50,026 nucleotides of DNA. It comes from Kocuria varians (GTDB lineage: Bacteria; Actinomycetota; Actinomycetes; Actinomycetales; Micrococcaceae). A program made the position numbers and the translations under genes. The DNA is taken from NCBI RefSeq assembly GCF_006539885.1, contig NZ_BJNW01000022.1, forward strand, positions 1-50,026, given 5' to 3'. Under the pieces are notes generated by a model. The model had not been told where the DNA came from and did not search any database. It saw nothing but the letters and a program-made list of their open reading frames with translations. This document shows positions 8,617 to 16,732 of this stretch, piece after piece. Positions within the stretch are counted from its first letter, which is position 1, and each line of letters starts with the position of its first letter.

Positions 8617-9543
8617 TTGGCCTGGTATCTGGTCAAAAGACTGCTGCAGCTGATCCCCGTGTTCTTCGGCGCCACGCTGCTCGTCTACTTCCTGGTCTTC
8701 ATGACCCCCGGTGATCCGCTGGCCGCGCTGTGCGGCGACAAGGGCTGCACGCCCGGTGTCGCCGCCGCCCTGACCGAGCAGTACCACCTGAACGACCCGT
8801 TCTTCGTGCAGTACTTCAGCTACATCGGAGGTCTCCTCACCGGCGACCTCGGTGTGAACTTCTCCGGCCGCGAGGTCAGCGACGTGCTCGCCGGGGCGTT
8901 CCCCGCGACCGTACGCCTGGCCATCATCGCGCTCGTCTTCGAGGCCGTCTTCGGCATCATCTTCGGTCTCTACGCGGGGCTAAAGAAGGGCGGCTGGTTC
9001 GACTCGACCATCCTGGTGCTCTCGCTGATCGTGATCGCCGTGCCGATTTTCGTGCTCGGCTTCGTGATGCAGTACTTCGTGGGCGTGAAGTGGGGGCTCG
9101 CCAAGCCCACCGTCTCCGGCGCCGCGGACTGGAGCGACCTGATCCTCCCCGGCATCGTGCTGGGCCTGGTCTCCTTCGCCCAGGTGCTGCGCCTGACCCG
9201 CACCGCCGTGGCGGAGAACGCGAGCGCCGACTACGTGCGCACCGCGACCGCCAAGGGCTTGACCCGCGGGCGCGTGATCCGCGTGCACATCCTGCGCAAC
9301 TCCATGATCCCCGTGGCCACCTTCCTGGGCATGGACCTGGGTGCGCTGATGGGTGGCGCGATCGTCACCGAGGGCATCTTCAACGTCCCCGGCATCGGCA
9401 ACCAGCTGTACAAGGCGCTGACCCTCGGGGACGCGCCCATGGTGGTCTCGGTGGTCTCCGTGATGGTGATCATCTTCTGCGTGGCCAATCTGCTGGTTGA
9501 CCTCCTGTACGCCTGGCTCGACCCGAGGATCCGTTATGCCTGA
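8617..9543 (+). CDS. ABC transporter permease, DppB/OppB type
   Basis: 308 aa starting at a TTG codon (8617) with GAGAGGAG upstream; no ATG or GTG fits the conserved N-terminus MAWYLVKRLLQLIPVFFGAT. Six membrane segments are visible, with the usual long first periplasmic loop. The cytoplasmic EAA loop is TATAKGLTRGRVIRVHILRN. It forms the channel with the next gene product. The last eight bases overlap the next start (ATGCCTGA), so the two subunits are translationally coupled. The TTG start may help keep permease amounts low. Confidence 0.9.
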   Translation: MAWYLVKRLLQLIPVFFGATLLVYFLVFMTPGDPLAALCGDKGCTPGVAAALTEQYHLNDPFFVQYFSYIGGLLTGDLGVNFSGREVSDVLAGAFPATVRLAIIALVFEAVFGIIFGLYAGLKKGGWFDSTILVLSLIVIAVPIFVLGFVMQYFVGVKWGLAKPTVSGAADWSDLILPGIVLGLVSFAQVLRLTRTAVAENASADYVRTATAKGLTRGRVIRVHILRNSMIPVATFLGMDLGALMGGAIVTEGIFNVPGIGNQLYKALTLGDAPMVVSVVSVMVIIFCVANLLVDLLYAWLDPRIRYA

Positions 9544-10636
9544 GAACACCTTCGAGAACAACGACGCCGCGGGCGGGGACCTGAATCCCGACGCCCGCGC
9601 CCACGAAGCCGCCATGCGGGAGGTGCGGGAGACCGCCGACACCCCGGCCGGCTCGCACCAGAAGGACCTGGGCGGTGTCAGCACCGGGATCATGATGGAG
9701 CATTTCGTCGCCGACATCGCGGAGACCCCCGTGACGGCCACGGACTCCCGCTCCGCGGAGGGTGCGCCCATCAGCCTGTGGCGCGACGCCTGGCGCCAGC
9801 TGCGCAAGAAGCCCACGTTCATCATCGCGGCCCTGCTGATCGTGCTGGTGATCGTGGTGGCCCTGTTCCCGCAGCTCTTCTGGACCCAGGACCCCTCCGC
9901 GGCGGCCTCCCAGTGCCTGCTCGAGAACTCCAACGGCAAGGCGTCCGCGGGGCACCCCATGGGCTTCACCGCCCAGGGCTGCGACGTCTACTCCCGCGTG
10001 ATCGCCGGAACCCGGGCCTCGCTGATGGTGGGTCTGTTCACCACCATCGGGGTGGTCGTCATCGGCGGGATCATCGGCGCCCTGGCCGGCTACTTCGGTG
10101 GCTGGATCGACGCCGTGCTCGCCCGCCTGGGTGACATCTTCTTCGCTCTGCCGCTGATCCTGGGCGCCCTGGTGGTCATGCAGCTGCCGTTCTTCAAGGC
10201 ACACCGCGGGGTCTGGACCCTGGTGATGGTGCTCGTGCTCTTCGGCTGGCCGCAGATCGCCCGCATCATGCGCGGGGCCGTGGTGGAGGTGCGCAACGCG
10301 GACTACGTGGTCAGTGCGCGCTCCCTGGGCGTCTCCTCGCTGGGGATCCTCATGCGCCACATCATCCCCAACGCGATGGCGCCGGTGATCGTGATCGCCA
10401 CGATCTCGCTGGGCACGTTCATCGTCGCGGAGTCCACCCTCTCGTACCTCGGCATCGGTCTGCCCCCCAGCATGATGAGCTGGGGCAACGACATCTCGGA
10501 CGCGAAGGACGCCTTCCGCTCCAACCCGATGCCCGTATTTTGGCCCGGCCTGGCGCTCTCGCTGACCGTCCTGAGCTTCATCATGCTCGGCGACGCGCTG
10601 CGTGACGCGCTGGATCCCAAGGCCCGGAAGAAGTGA
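9536..10636 (+). CDS. ABC transporter permease, DppC/OppC type, with an N-terminal extension
   Basis: 366 aa from the ATG at 9536 that overlaps the previous stop. About 90 cytoplasmic residues precede the first membrane helix (KKPTFIIAALLIVLVIVVAL), longer than the 30-50 typical for DppC. The extension starts with acidic MPENTFENNDAAGGDLNPDA and has no recognised domain. The core holds the EAA loop SARSLGVSSLGILMRHIIPN and the conserved GIGLPPSMMSWGNDI. It pairs with the preceding permease. Its stop overlaps the ATPase start (TGATG). Confidence 0.9.
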   Translation: MPENTFENNDAAGGDLNPDARAHEAAMREVRETADTPAGSHQKDLGGVSTGIMMEHFVADIAETPVTATDSRSAEGAPISLWRDAWRQLRKKPTFIIAALLIVLVIVVALFPQLFWTQDPSAAASQCLLENSNGKASAGHPMGFTAQGCDVYSRVIAGTRASLMVGLFTTIGVVVIGGIIGALAGYFGGWIDAVLARLGDIFFALPLILGALVVMQLPFFKAHRGVWTLVMVLVLFGWPQIARIMRGAVVEVRNADYVVSARSLGVSSLGILMRHIIPNAMAPVIVIATISLGTFIVAESTLSYLGIGLPPSMMSWGNDISDAKDAFRSNPMPVFWPGLALSLTVLSFIMLGDALRDALDPKARKK

Positions 10637-12321
10637 TGAGCATGTCCCAGGAGAACAACCGCCCCCTGCTGGAGGTGCGCGACCTCGGGATCGCGTTCAC
10701 CACCGCCACGGGCGAGGTCCAGGCCGTGCAGGACTCCAACTTCACCGTGATGCCCGGGGAGACCGTGGCCATCGTGGGTGAGTCGGGCTCCGGCAAGTCC
10801 ACCTCCGCCCTGGCCGCGATCGGGCTGCTGCCGTCCAACGGGCGGGTGAACGCCGGCCAGATCATCTTCGACGGCCAGGACATCACCCACGCCACGGAGA
10901 AGCAGAAGGTCAAGCTGCGCGGCAGCCAGATCGGCATGGTCCCGCAGGACCCGATGTCCAACCTGAACCCCGTGTGGAAGGTGGGCTTCCAGGTCCGGGA
11001 GACGCTCAAGGCCAACGGCCTGCCCGCGAAGGACGAGGACGTGGCCCGGGTGCTCAGCCAGGCCGGCCTGCCGGACGCGGAGAAGCGCGCGAAGCAGTAC
11101 CCGCACGAGTTCTCGGGCGGCATGCGCCAGCGCGCCCTGATCTCGATCGGCCTGTCCTGCCAGCCCCGCCTGCTGATCGCGGACGAGCCGACCTCCGCGC
11201 TGGACGTGACCGTGCAGCGCACCATCCTGGACCACCTCCAGACGATGACGGACAAGCTCGGCACCGCGGTGCTGCTGATCACCCACGACCTGGGTCTCGC
11301 CGCGGAGCGTGCCCAGAAGGTCGTGGTGATGTACAAGGGACGCGTGGTGGAGGCGGGGCCCGCCCTGCAGCTGCTGCGCAACCCGCGCCACCCGTACACG
11401 AAAAAGCTCGTGGAGTCCGCGCCGTCGCTCGCGTCCCGGCGCATCGAGGTGGCCCGTGCCACCGGCGTGGAGACCGACGACCTGCTCGCCGAGCACCCCA
11501 AGACCTCGATGCAGGCCGCCCTGAAGAAGGACTTCGTGCAGGTCCAGGACCTCACCAAGGTCTACAAGCTCCGGGGTTCCTGGGGTCGCACCGAGGACTT
11601 CACGGCGGTGGACAAGGTCTCCTTCGCCATCCCGCGGGGGACGACCACTGCGGTGGTGGGCGAGTCCGGCTCCGGCAAGTCCACCGTGGCCAAGATGATG
11701 CTCGGGCTGGAACCCATCACCTCCGGCACGATCGTCTTCGACGGTCAGGACGTGTCCACGCTGCGGGGCAAGGAGATGTTCGCCTTCCGCCGCCGCGTGC
11801 AGCCCATCTTCCAGGACCCGTACGGTTCCCTAGACCCGATGTACAACATCTACCGGACCATCGAGGAGCCGTTGAAGGTTCACGGGGTCGGCTCGGCGAA
11901 GGAACGGGAGAAGAAGGTCCGTGAGCTGATGGACCAGGTCTCGCTGCCGCAGTCGATGCTGGCGCGCTACCCCAACGAGCTCTCCGGCGGCCAGCGTCAG
12001 CGCGTGGCGATCGCCCGCGCGCTGGCACTGAACCCCGAGCTGGTGGTCTGCGACGAGGCCGTGTCCGCCCTGGACGTGCTCGTCCAGGCGCAGATCCTCA
12101 ACCTGCTGGCGGAGCTGCAGCAGGACCTGGGTCTGACCTACCTGTTCATCACGCACGATCTCGCCGTGGTGCGCCAGATCGCGGACAACGTGTGCGTCAT
12201 GCAGAGGGGCAAACTGGTGGAGACGGGGTCCACGGACTTCGTGTTCGAGAACCCCCAGACCGACTACACCCGGCAGCTGCTCGCGGCCATCCCGGGTGCG
12301 GGTCTCATCAACGCCGTGTGA
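10636..12321 (+). CDS. Fused double ATP-binding subunit of the peptide ABC transporter (DppD-DppF)
   Basis: 561 aa from the ATG in the TGATG overlap; a second ATG six bases on is also possible. Two full nucleotide-binding domains are joined in one chain. The first has GESGSGKSTSAL near residue 52, signature FSGGMRQR and Walker B LLIADEPTSALD. The second has GESGSGKSTVAKM near residue 343, signature LSGGQRQR and Walker B LVVCDEAVSALD. The linker after the first domain carries the NPRHPYTKKLVES element typical of oligopeptide transporter ATPases. It energises the two permeases just upstream. Such fusions are common in actinobacteria. Confidence 0.92.
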   Translation: MSMSQENNRPLLEVRDLGIAFTTATGEVQAVQDSNFTVMPGETVAIVGESGSGKSTSALAAIGLLPSNGRVNAGQIIFDGQDITHATEKQKVKLRGSQIGMVPQDPMSNLNPVWKVGFQVRETLKANGLPAKDEDVARVLSQAGLPDAEKRAKQYPHEFSGGMRQRALISIGLSCQPRLLIADEPTSALDVTVQRTILDHLQTMTDKLGTAVLLITHDLGLAAERAQKVVVMYKGRVVEAGPALQLLRNPRHPYTKKLVESAPSLASRRIEVARATGVETDDLLAEHPKTSMQAALKKDFVQVQDLTKVYKLRGSWGRTEDFTAVDKVSFAIPRGTTTAVVGESGSGKSTVAKMMLGLEPITSGTIVFDGQDVSTLRGKEMFAFRRRVQPIFQDPYGSLDPMYNIYRTIEEPLKVHGVGSAKEREKKVRELMDQVSLPQSMLARYPNELSGGQRQRVAIARALALNPELVVCDEAVSALDVLVQAQILNLLAELQQDLGLTYLFITHDLAVVRQIADNVCVMQRGKLVETGSTDFVFENPQTDYTRQLLAAIPGAGLINAV

Positions 12322-12324
12322 CCA

Positions 12325-12360
12325 CGGGGAACCGGGCCGTTTCATCGGCCCGGTTCCCCG
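12325..12360. terminator. Terminator hairpin after the ABC operon
   Basis: Perfect 15-bp arms 12325-12339 and 12346-12360 (CGGGGAACCGGGCCG and its complement) with a TTTCAT loop, starting 4 bases after the ATPase stop. There is no T-run, as is usual for actinobacterial terminators. Confidence 0.75.
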
Positions 12361-12421
12361 GCTGGCTCCACCGGCCCTTCCGGGACCACCCGGTGGCCCG
12401 GAACGGCGGCGCGGCACCCAT

Positions 12422-12466
12422 GACGAAACCCCTGGTTCCCCTTCGCGGGGAACCAGGGGTTTCGTC
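12422..12466. terminator. Bidirectional terminator hairpin, copy 1 of a duplicated element
   Basis: Perfect 20-bp arms (12422-12441 and 12447-12466) around a TTCGC loop, lying between the convergent ABC operon and galM. It is nearly identical, flanks included, to the hairpin at 19244-19288. The paired change T-A to C-G between the copies keeps the stem intact. Confidence 0.8.
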
Positions 12467-12480
12467 GTGCCGCGGCCGAT

Positions 12481-13461
12481 CTAACCCCCTTCCGACCCGA
12501 TCCGCCACCACACGCGGTGCTCTTCATGCGGTCCGAGAACGACGAGGCCCTGCCCCGAGTTGAATGCGTCCGCCGGGGCGCTCATGGGCTCGACCGCCAC
12601 GGCGCGACGAGTGACACCATTCATGCCGTTGTCGTCCGTGTAGACCTGGATCCAGTGGACGGTCTCGCCGCACGTCAGCACGGTCGTGGTCCCGCCCTCA
12701 CCCGTCAGACTGCACCTCACGGTGCCGTCCGATTCACGCGCGAGGCTGCCGAGAGCGACGTCGTGGGCGATCTCCCGCAGAGCGCGTCCGCCGCGGAAGT
12801 CCTCGCGGGACCCCGCCACAGGCAGGATCTCGAGGGGCAGCAGCCGCTCGGGGTCGGTCCGCAGGTACACGTCCGCGGGAACGCTCAGCGTCCACCCATC
12901 CGCGGCCGCCCTGCGCCCCGTGCTCTCCGGCGCCGTGGGCGGGACCAGGTAGGGGTGGCCTCCCACGACGTAGGGTGCCGGGTCCCGGCCGAGGTTGCGA
13001 GCGGCCACGGTCACGGTGAGCCCGTGCTCGTCCACGGCGTACGAGCACGTGAGGCGCAGGGCGTGGGGATAGCCCGGTTCCGGGAGCAGGTCCAGGTGAA
13101 GCACCACCCGTTGCGCCGTGCACGCCTGCACATCCCACTGCCAGTCCCGCCGCAGGGCGAGGCCGTGCGCGGCAGCACCCCGCTCCGGTTCCGTGAGGGG
13201 AAGCTGCCGGGTGGTGCCGTGGAAGGTGTAGCGCCCGTCCCTGATCCTGTTGGTCCACGGTGCCAGGACCACGCCCGAGCAGTCGGACCCGTCCGAGTTC
13301 GGCTCGGTGGGCAGCACGAGGTGGTTGCCACTCGGGTCATGGAACGAGGCGAGGGCCGCCCCGCGCCGGGCGACGACGGCGGTGCCCCCGGGCCCGCTGA
13401 CGGTGCGCACCGCGACGACGTCGTCGTCGACGGTGCCCGTCGATCCCGGGTCAGACCCCAC
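12481..13461 (-). CDS. galM: Aldose 1-epimerase (galactose mutarotase)
   Basis: 326 aa from a GTG at 13461 with GGGGGAG upstream; the start overlaps the end of the preceding gene by 11 bp. It interconverts alpha and beta anomers of galactose or glucose. Conserved elements are LAPWTNRIRDGRYTFHG, the histidine in AAAHGLALRRDW, GGHPYLVPP with the second catalytic histidine, and a late EP motif (VAVEPMSAPADAFNSG) carrying the catalytic glutamate. It is the last gene of the minus-strand arm of the galactose locus, after the symporter and a small membrane protein, and supplies the alpha anomer that GalK needs. Confidence 0.85.
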   Translation of the reverse strand: MGSDPGSTGTVDDDVVAVRTVSGPGGTAVVARRGAALASFHDPSGNHLVLPTEPNSDGSDCSGVVLAPWTNRIRDGRYTFHGTTRQLPLTEPERGAAAHGLALRRDWQWDVQACTAQRVVLHLDLLPEPGYPHALRLTCSYAVDEHGLTVTVAARNLGRDPAPYVVGGHPYLVPPTAPESTGRRAAADGWTLSVPADVYLRTDPERLLPLEILPVAGSREDFRGGRALREIAHDVALGSLARESDGTVRCSLTGEGGTTTVLTCGETVHWIQVYTDDNGMNGVTRRAVAVEPMSAPADAFNSGQGLVVLGPHEEHRVWWRIGSEGG

Positions 13462-13804
13462 GGTCGATCTCCCCCGCACCCTCCGCCTTGTGGATCTCCT
13501 CGAACTCGGCGCTCTCGACGATGTCCCGCTCCGGGACCGGGGACAACCGGTCCCACACGAAGAACAGCACGCCCGCCACGAGCATGGACAGCCCGGTCCA
13601 CAGGTTGATGTGGATCCCGCCGGTCTTGGCCACATCTGCCGCGGGGTCCACGACCCCGGTCAGCGTGACCACCACGCCGTAGAATACGAACAGGGCGCCG
13701 ATGATCCGGCGCAGGTCGGTCCGGCGGGTGTGACGGACCAGGTCCCGCTTCTCCTCCTCGCTGAGGTGCACCCGCTGCGGCGAGGTCTCACTGGTGTTGC
13801 TCAT
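13451..13804 (-). CDS. Small two-helix membrane protein encoded with a sugar symporter
   Basis: 117 aa from the ATG at 13804 with AGGAGAGAC upstream; the open frame continues upstream without a site. A charged N-terminus (SEEEKRDLVRHTRRTDLRR) precedes two predicted membrane helices (IIGALFVFYGVVVTLTGVV and LWTGLSMLVAGVLFFVW) joined by a short loop, followed by an acidic tail (ESAEFEEIHKAEGAGE). I do not recognise a named family. Its place between the symporter and galM, with overlap into galM, suggests an accessory or stabilising subunit of the transporter (inference). Confidence 0.7.
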   Translation of the reverse strand: MSNTSETSPQRVHLSEEEKRDLVRHTRRTDLRRIIGALFVFYGVVVTLTGVVDPAADVAKTGGIHINLWTGLSMLVAGVLFFVWDRLSPVPERDIVESAEFEEIHKAEGAGEIDRGV

Positions 13805-13967
13805 CTTGTCTCTCCTGTCAGATCTCCGACCGCGCCGAGCGGGCGGAGGGGTTCGTACGACGTCGTCCACCCTGTCCGCGCTCGGCCCACGGCCCGCTGT
13901 GGCCAGTGGCCGCCATTCGGATTCCGGGGCGTCCAGGGTGGGGTCGAGGTAGCCGGGTGGCCGGATG

Positions 13968-15647
13968 TCAGAGGAAGGGCAGGTACAGCAGGACGCACAG
14001 CACGAGCGCGACGGTGCCCAGCAGCGCCGGGGACCGGTACCAGGCGGCGTCACCCGCCACGGCGTCGCCCGTCACGTTGATCGTGCCCACGCCGTAGACC
14101 AGGCCGCTGAGCTGCTCGACCGGCTTGGGCTTGGTCACGAACGTCACCAGCACCGAGACCACGATCACAGTGACGAACGAGGCGATCGCGCCGTACATGG
14201 TCTCGGCCGTGGCCGAACCGAACAGCGACTCGTCGTTGAGGTAGGCGATCCAAACTACGGTGGGCGCCACGATGCCCGCGATGTAGCCCCACAGGCCCGC
14301 CGCCGGGCTCATCCGCTTCCAGAGCAGCCCGAGGATGAACACGGCGAAGAGCGGCGCGTTGAAGAACGAGAACAGCGTCTGCATGTACGTCATGATGTTG
14401 CCGAACTGCGACGCCAGGAACGCCGTGCCGATGCCGATCACCACGCCCACGGCGGTGACCACACGCCCCACGGTCAGGTAGTGGGCATCCGGCATGCGGG
14501 GCTTGATGTACTCCTGCCAGATGTCGTAGGTGAACACGGTGTTGAAGCTGGACACGTTCGCCGCCATGCCTGCCATGAACGAGGCCATCAGGCCGGTCAC
14601 GGCCACACCCAGCACGCCCGAGGGCAGGTACATCTGGATCAGCTTGGGAATCGCGTGGTTGTACTCGAGCGTCCCGTCCGCGAACTGGTTGCCCACCGTG
14701 GCCGCGGCGATCATGCCGGGGATGACCACGATGAACGGGATGAACAGCTTGGGGAACGCTCCGATCAGGGGCGTACGGCGGGCGGCGGACATGTTCTTCG
14801 CGGAGAACGCCCGCTGCACCTCCGTGAAGTTGGTGGTCCAGTAGCCGAAGGACAGCACGAAGCCCAGGCCCAGCACGATGGCCAGCCAGTTGGCACCGAT
14901 GGGGTTGGTGACGTTCCCGATGCCCGTGCCCTGCCACGCGGACAGGTGCAGCCGGGAGATGCCCTCGGTGTTCAGCAGGGCATCCTTCAGCCCGGACCAG
15001 CCGTGCACGCGGTGCAGGCCCACGATGGTCAGCGGCACCAGGCCGGCGATGATCACGAAGAACTGCATGACCTCGTTGTAGATGGCGCCGGAGAGCCCGC
15101 CCAGGGTGATGTAGAGCAGCACGAAGCCCGCAGAGACCAGGATGGCCACCCACTGCGGCCACCCGATCATGGCCTCGATGATGATCGCCATGGCGTAGAG
15201 GTTGATGCCCGCGATGAGCACGTTCGACACGGCGAACGCGAGGGAGTTCACGAGGTGCGCCGGACGCCCGAACCGTTTGAGCATGAACTGCGGCACGGAA
15301 CGGACCTTCGAGCCGTAGTAGAACGGCATCATCACGAGACCCAGGAACACCATGGCCGGGACCGCGCCGATGATGTAGTAGTGCAGCGTGGACATGCCGA
15401 TCTCTGCACCGTTGGCGGCCATTCCCAGGATCTCGGTGGCGCCCAGGTTCGCCGAGACGAACGCGAGCCCGGTGATCCACGCCGGCATCGAGCGGCCCGA
15501 GAGGAAGAAGTCCATGCTGGTCCGCACCCGGCGGCGCGCGGCCAGGCCGATGCCGATCACGGCGGCGAAGTAGACGAAGAGGATCAGGTAGTCCACCCAC
15601 GAGAGGGACAGCCTGAGGCTGCTGGCGGTGGCGGCGGCAAGCACCAT
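13968..15647 (-). CDS. Sodium:solute symporter (SGLT type), probable galactose/glucose importer
   Basis: 559 aa from the ATG at 15647 with TAGGAG upstream; longer frames to 15746 lack a ribosome site. It has about 14 hydrophobic segments. SSS-family features include the N-terminal SWVDYLILFVYFAAVIGIGL, the SGRSMPAWITGLAFVSANLG loop, GAEIGMSTLHYYIIGAVPAM and ITLGGLSGAIYNEVMQFF. It should import a sugar with sodium. Galactose is the inferred substrate because the gene is divergent from DeoR-galT-galK and followed by galM. The promoter region contains repeats matching a DeoR operator. Confidence 0.88.
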   Translation of the reverse strand: MVLAAATASSLRLSLSWVDYLILFVYFAAVIGIGLAARRRVRTSMDFFLSGRSMPAWITGLAFVSANLGATEILGMAANGAEIGMSTLHYYIIGAVPAMVFLGLVMMPFYYGSKVRSVPQFMLKRFGRPAHLVNSLAFAVSNVLIAGINLYAMAIIIEAMIGWPQWVAILVSAGFVLLYITLGGLSGAIYNEVMQFFVIIAGLVPLTIVGLHRVHGWSGLKDALLNTEGISRLHLSAWQGTGIGNVTNPIGANWLAIVLGLGFVLSFGYWTTNFTEVQRAFSAKNMSAARRTPLIGAFPKLFIPFIVVIPGMIAAATVGNQFADGTLEYNHAIPKLIQMYLPSGVLGVAVTGLMASFMAGMAANVSSFNTVFTYDIWQEYIKPRMPDAHYLTVGRVVTAVGVVIGIGTAFLASQFGNIMTYMQTLFSFFNAPLFAVFILGLLWKRMSPAAGLWGYIAGIVAPTVVWIAYLNDESLFGSATAETMYGAIASFVTVIVVSVLVTFVTKPKPVEQLSGLVYGVGTINVTGDAVAGDAAWYRSPALLGTVALVLCVLLYLPFL

Positions 15648-15692
15648 TGCTCGGCTCCTAGCGGATTGCGTTCGGAACGCTGCGTTCACAGT

Positions 15693-15820
15693 TGTTCGTT
15701 CTTGATCGTTATTGCGCGCAACACTACTCGCAGGTTCGTGGTGCACACCACCTTTTTCTCAGGGTGTCGCGGAAAGTTGCCCGCGGGCCTCCGAGCAAGC
15801 GCTGTTCGTTTTTGTTTGTT
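15693..15820. promoter_or_regulatory. Divergent gal promoter region with two DeoR-type operator repeats
   Basis: Two direct copies of TGTTCGTTNTTGNTNGTT lie at 15693-15710 and 15803-15820, one near each gene of the divergent pair. T-rich TTGTTCG repeats are typical DeoR/GlpR-family operators. On the plus strand GATACT (15827-15832) is a plausible -10 for the regulator-galTK operon, placing the second repeat over its -35 region. Confidence 0.6.
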
Positions 15821-15928
15821 TCGTGCGATACTGGGCCCATACCGTCGCAGTGTCCACGAGGACCCGTGGAGGCCACGGATCCCACGGCACCGGCAGCCAC
15901 GGCGTCGTCATCGAGCGAAGGAGCCCGC

Positions 15929-16732
15929 ATGCTCGCGGAACAGCGCAGGAAGCAGATCCTGCACGAGGTCCAGGTCCGGGGCAGCGCCCACGTGCACGAG
16001 CTCGCCGAGCTGCTCAGCGTCTCCGCAATGACCGTGCGCCGGGACCTGGCGGACCTCGAGGAGCAGGGGCTGCTCAACCGGGTGCACGGCGGTGCGGAGG
16101 CCGTGGGCTCCGCCCTGGAACCGGCCTTCGCCGAGAAGTCCGGGCTGCACGCCCAGGCCAAGGAGGCCATCGCGACCGCCGCCGCCCGGCTGGTCGAGCC
16201 CGGCATGTCCCTCGCGTTCTCGGGTGGCACCACGTGTCTGCGCCTGGCTCGCCACCTCACGGGACGTGCCGATCTCCACGACCTGTCCGTGGTCACCAAT
16301 TCGTTGCCGGTGGCGGACGAGTTCTTCCGCGCCGGCGACGGCCACGCCGGGGCCGGCGTGCACGCCGTGACCCGGCCCTCCCGGGTCCTGCTCACAGGAG
16401 GCCAGCGGACGCCCTCGGACGCACTGGTGGGTCCGATCGCGGACGCCGCGCTCGCGGAACTCCACGTGGACCTGCTGTTCCTGGGCACCCACGGCGCGGA
16501 CCCCCGCGGGCTGTCCACGCCCAACCCGGACGAGGCGAGCACCAACCGTGCCCTGATCCGCTCGGCACACACAGTGGCGGCCGTCTTCGACGCCAGCAAG
16601 TGGGGTCTCACGGGACTGAGCGGCTTCGCCCACTGGGACGCCGTGGACACCGCGGTCACCGACGGCGGACTCACCGACCCCGCCCACGAATTCCTGAAGA
16701 ACCACGTCAACGAGGTGATCGTCGCACCATGA
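15929..16732 (+). CDS. DeoR/GlpR-family transcriptional regulator of the galactose locus
   Basis: 267 aa from the ATG at 15929, with GAAGGAG upstream. The N-terminal DeoR helix-turn-helix is MLAEQRRKQILHEVQVRG followed by ELAELLSVSAMTVRRDL and the conserved NRVHGGA. The C-terminal sugar-phosphate-sensing domain shows SGGTTCLRLARHL, DLLFLGTHGADPRGLSTPN and AVFDASKWG. It probably represses galTK and the divergent symporter in the absence of a galactose-derived phosphate (inference). The stop overlaps the galT start (ATGA). Confidence 0.88.
   Translation: MLAEQRRKQILHEVQVRGSAHVHELAELLSVSAMTVRRDLADLEEQGLLNRVHGGAEAVGSALEPAFAEKSGLHAQAKEAIATAAARLVEPGMSLAFSGGTTCLRLARHLTGRADLHDLSVVTNSLPVADEFFRAGDGHAGAGVHAVTRPSRVLLTGGQRTPSDALVGPIADAALAELHVDLLFLGTHGADPRGLSTPNPDEASTNRALIRSAHTVAAVFDASKWGLTGLSGFAHWDAVDTAVTDGGLTDPAHEFLKNHVNEVIVAP

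Noticed and set aside
6880-8787. 635-codon minus-strand frame over the binding-protein gene
   Set aside because: Gly/Val/Leu-rich antisense frame; the plus strand has signal peptide, lipobox and SBP_bac_5 motifs.
13965-16031. 688-codon His/Asp-rich plus-strand frame over the symporter
   Set aside because: Antisense shadow of a membrane protein; its start region is unrelated to the DeoR gene it runs into.
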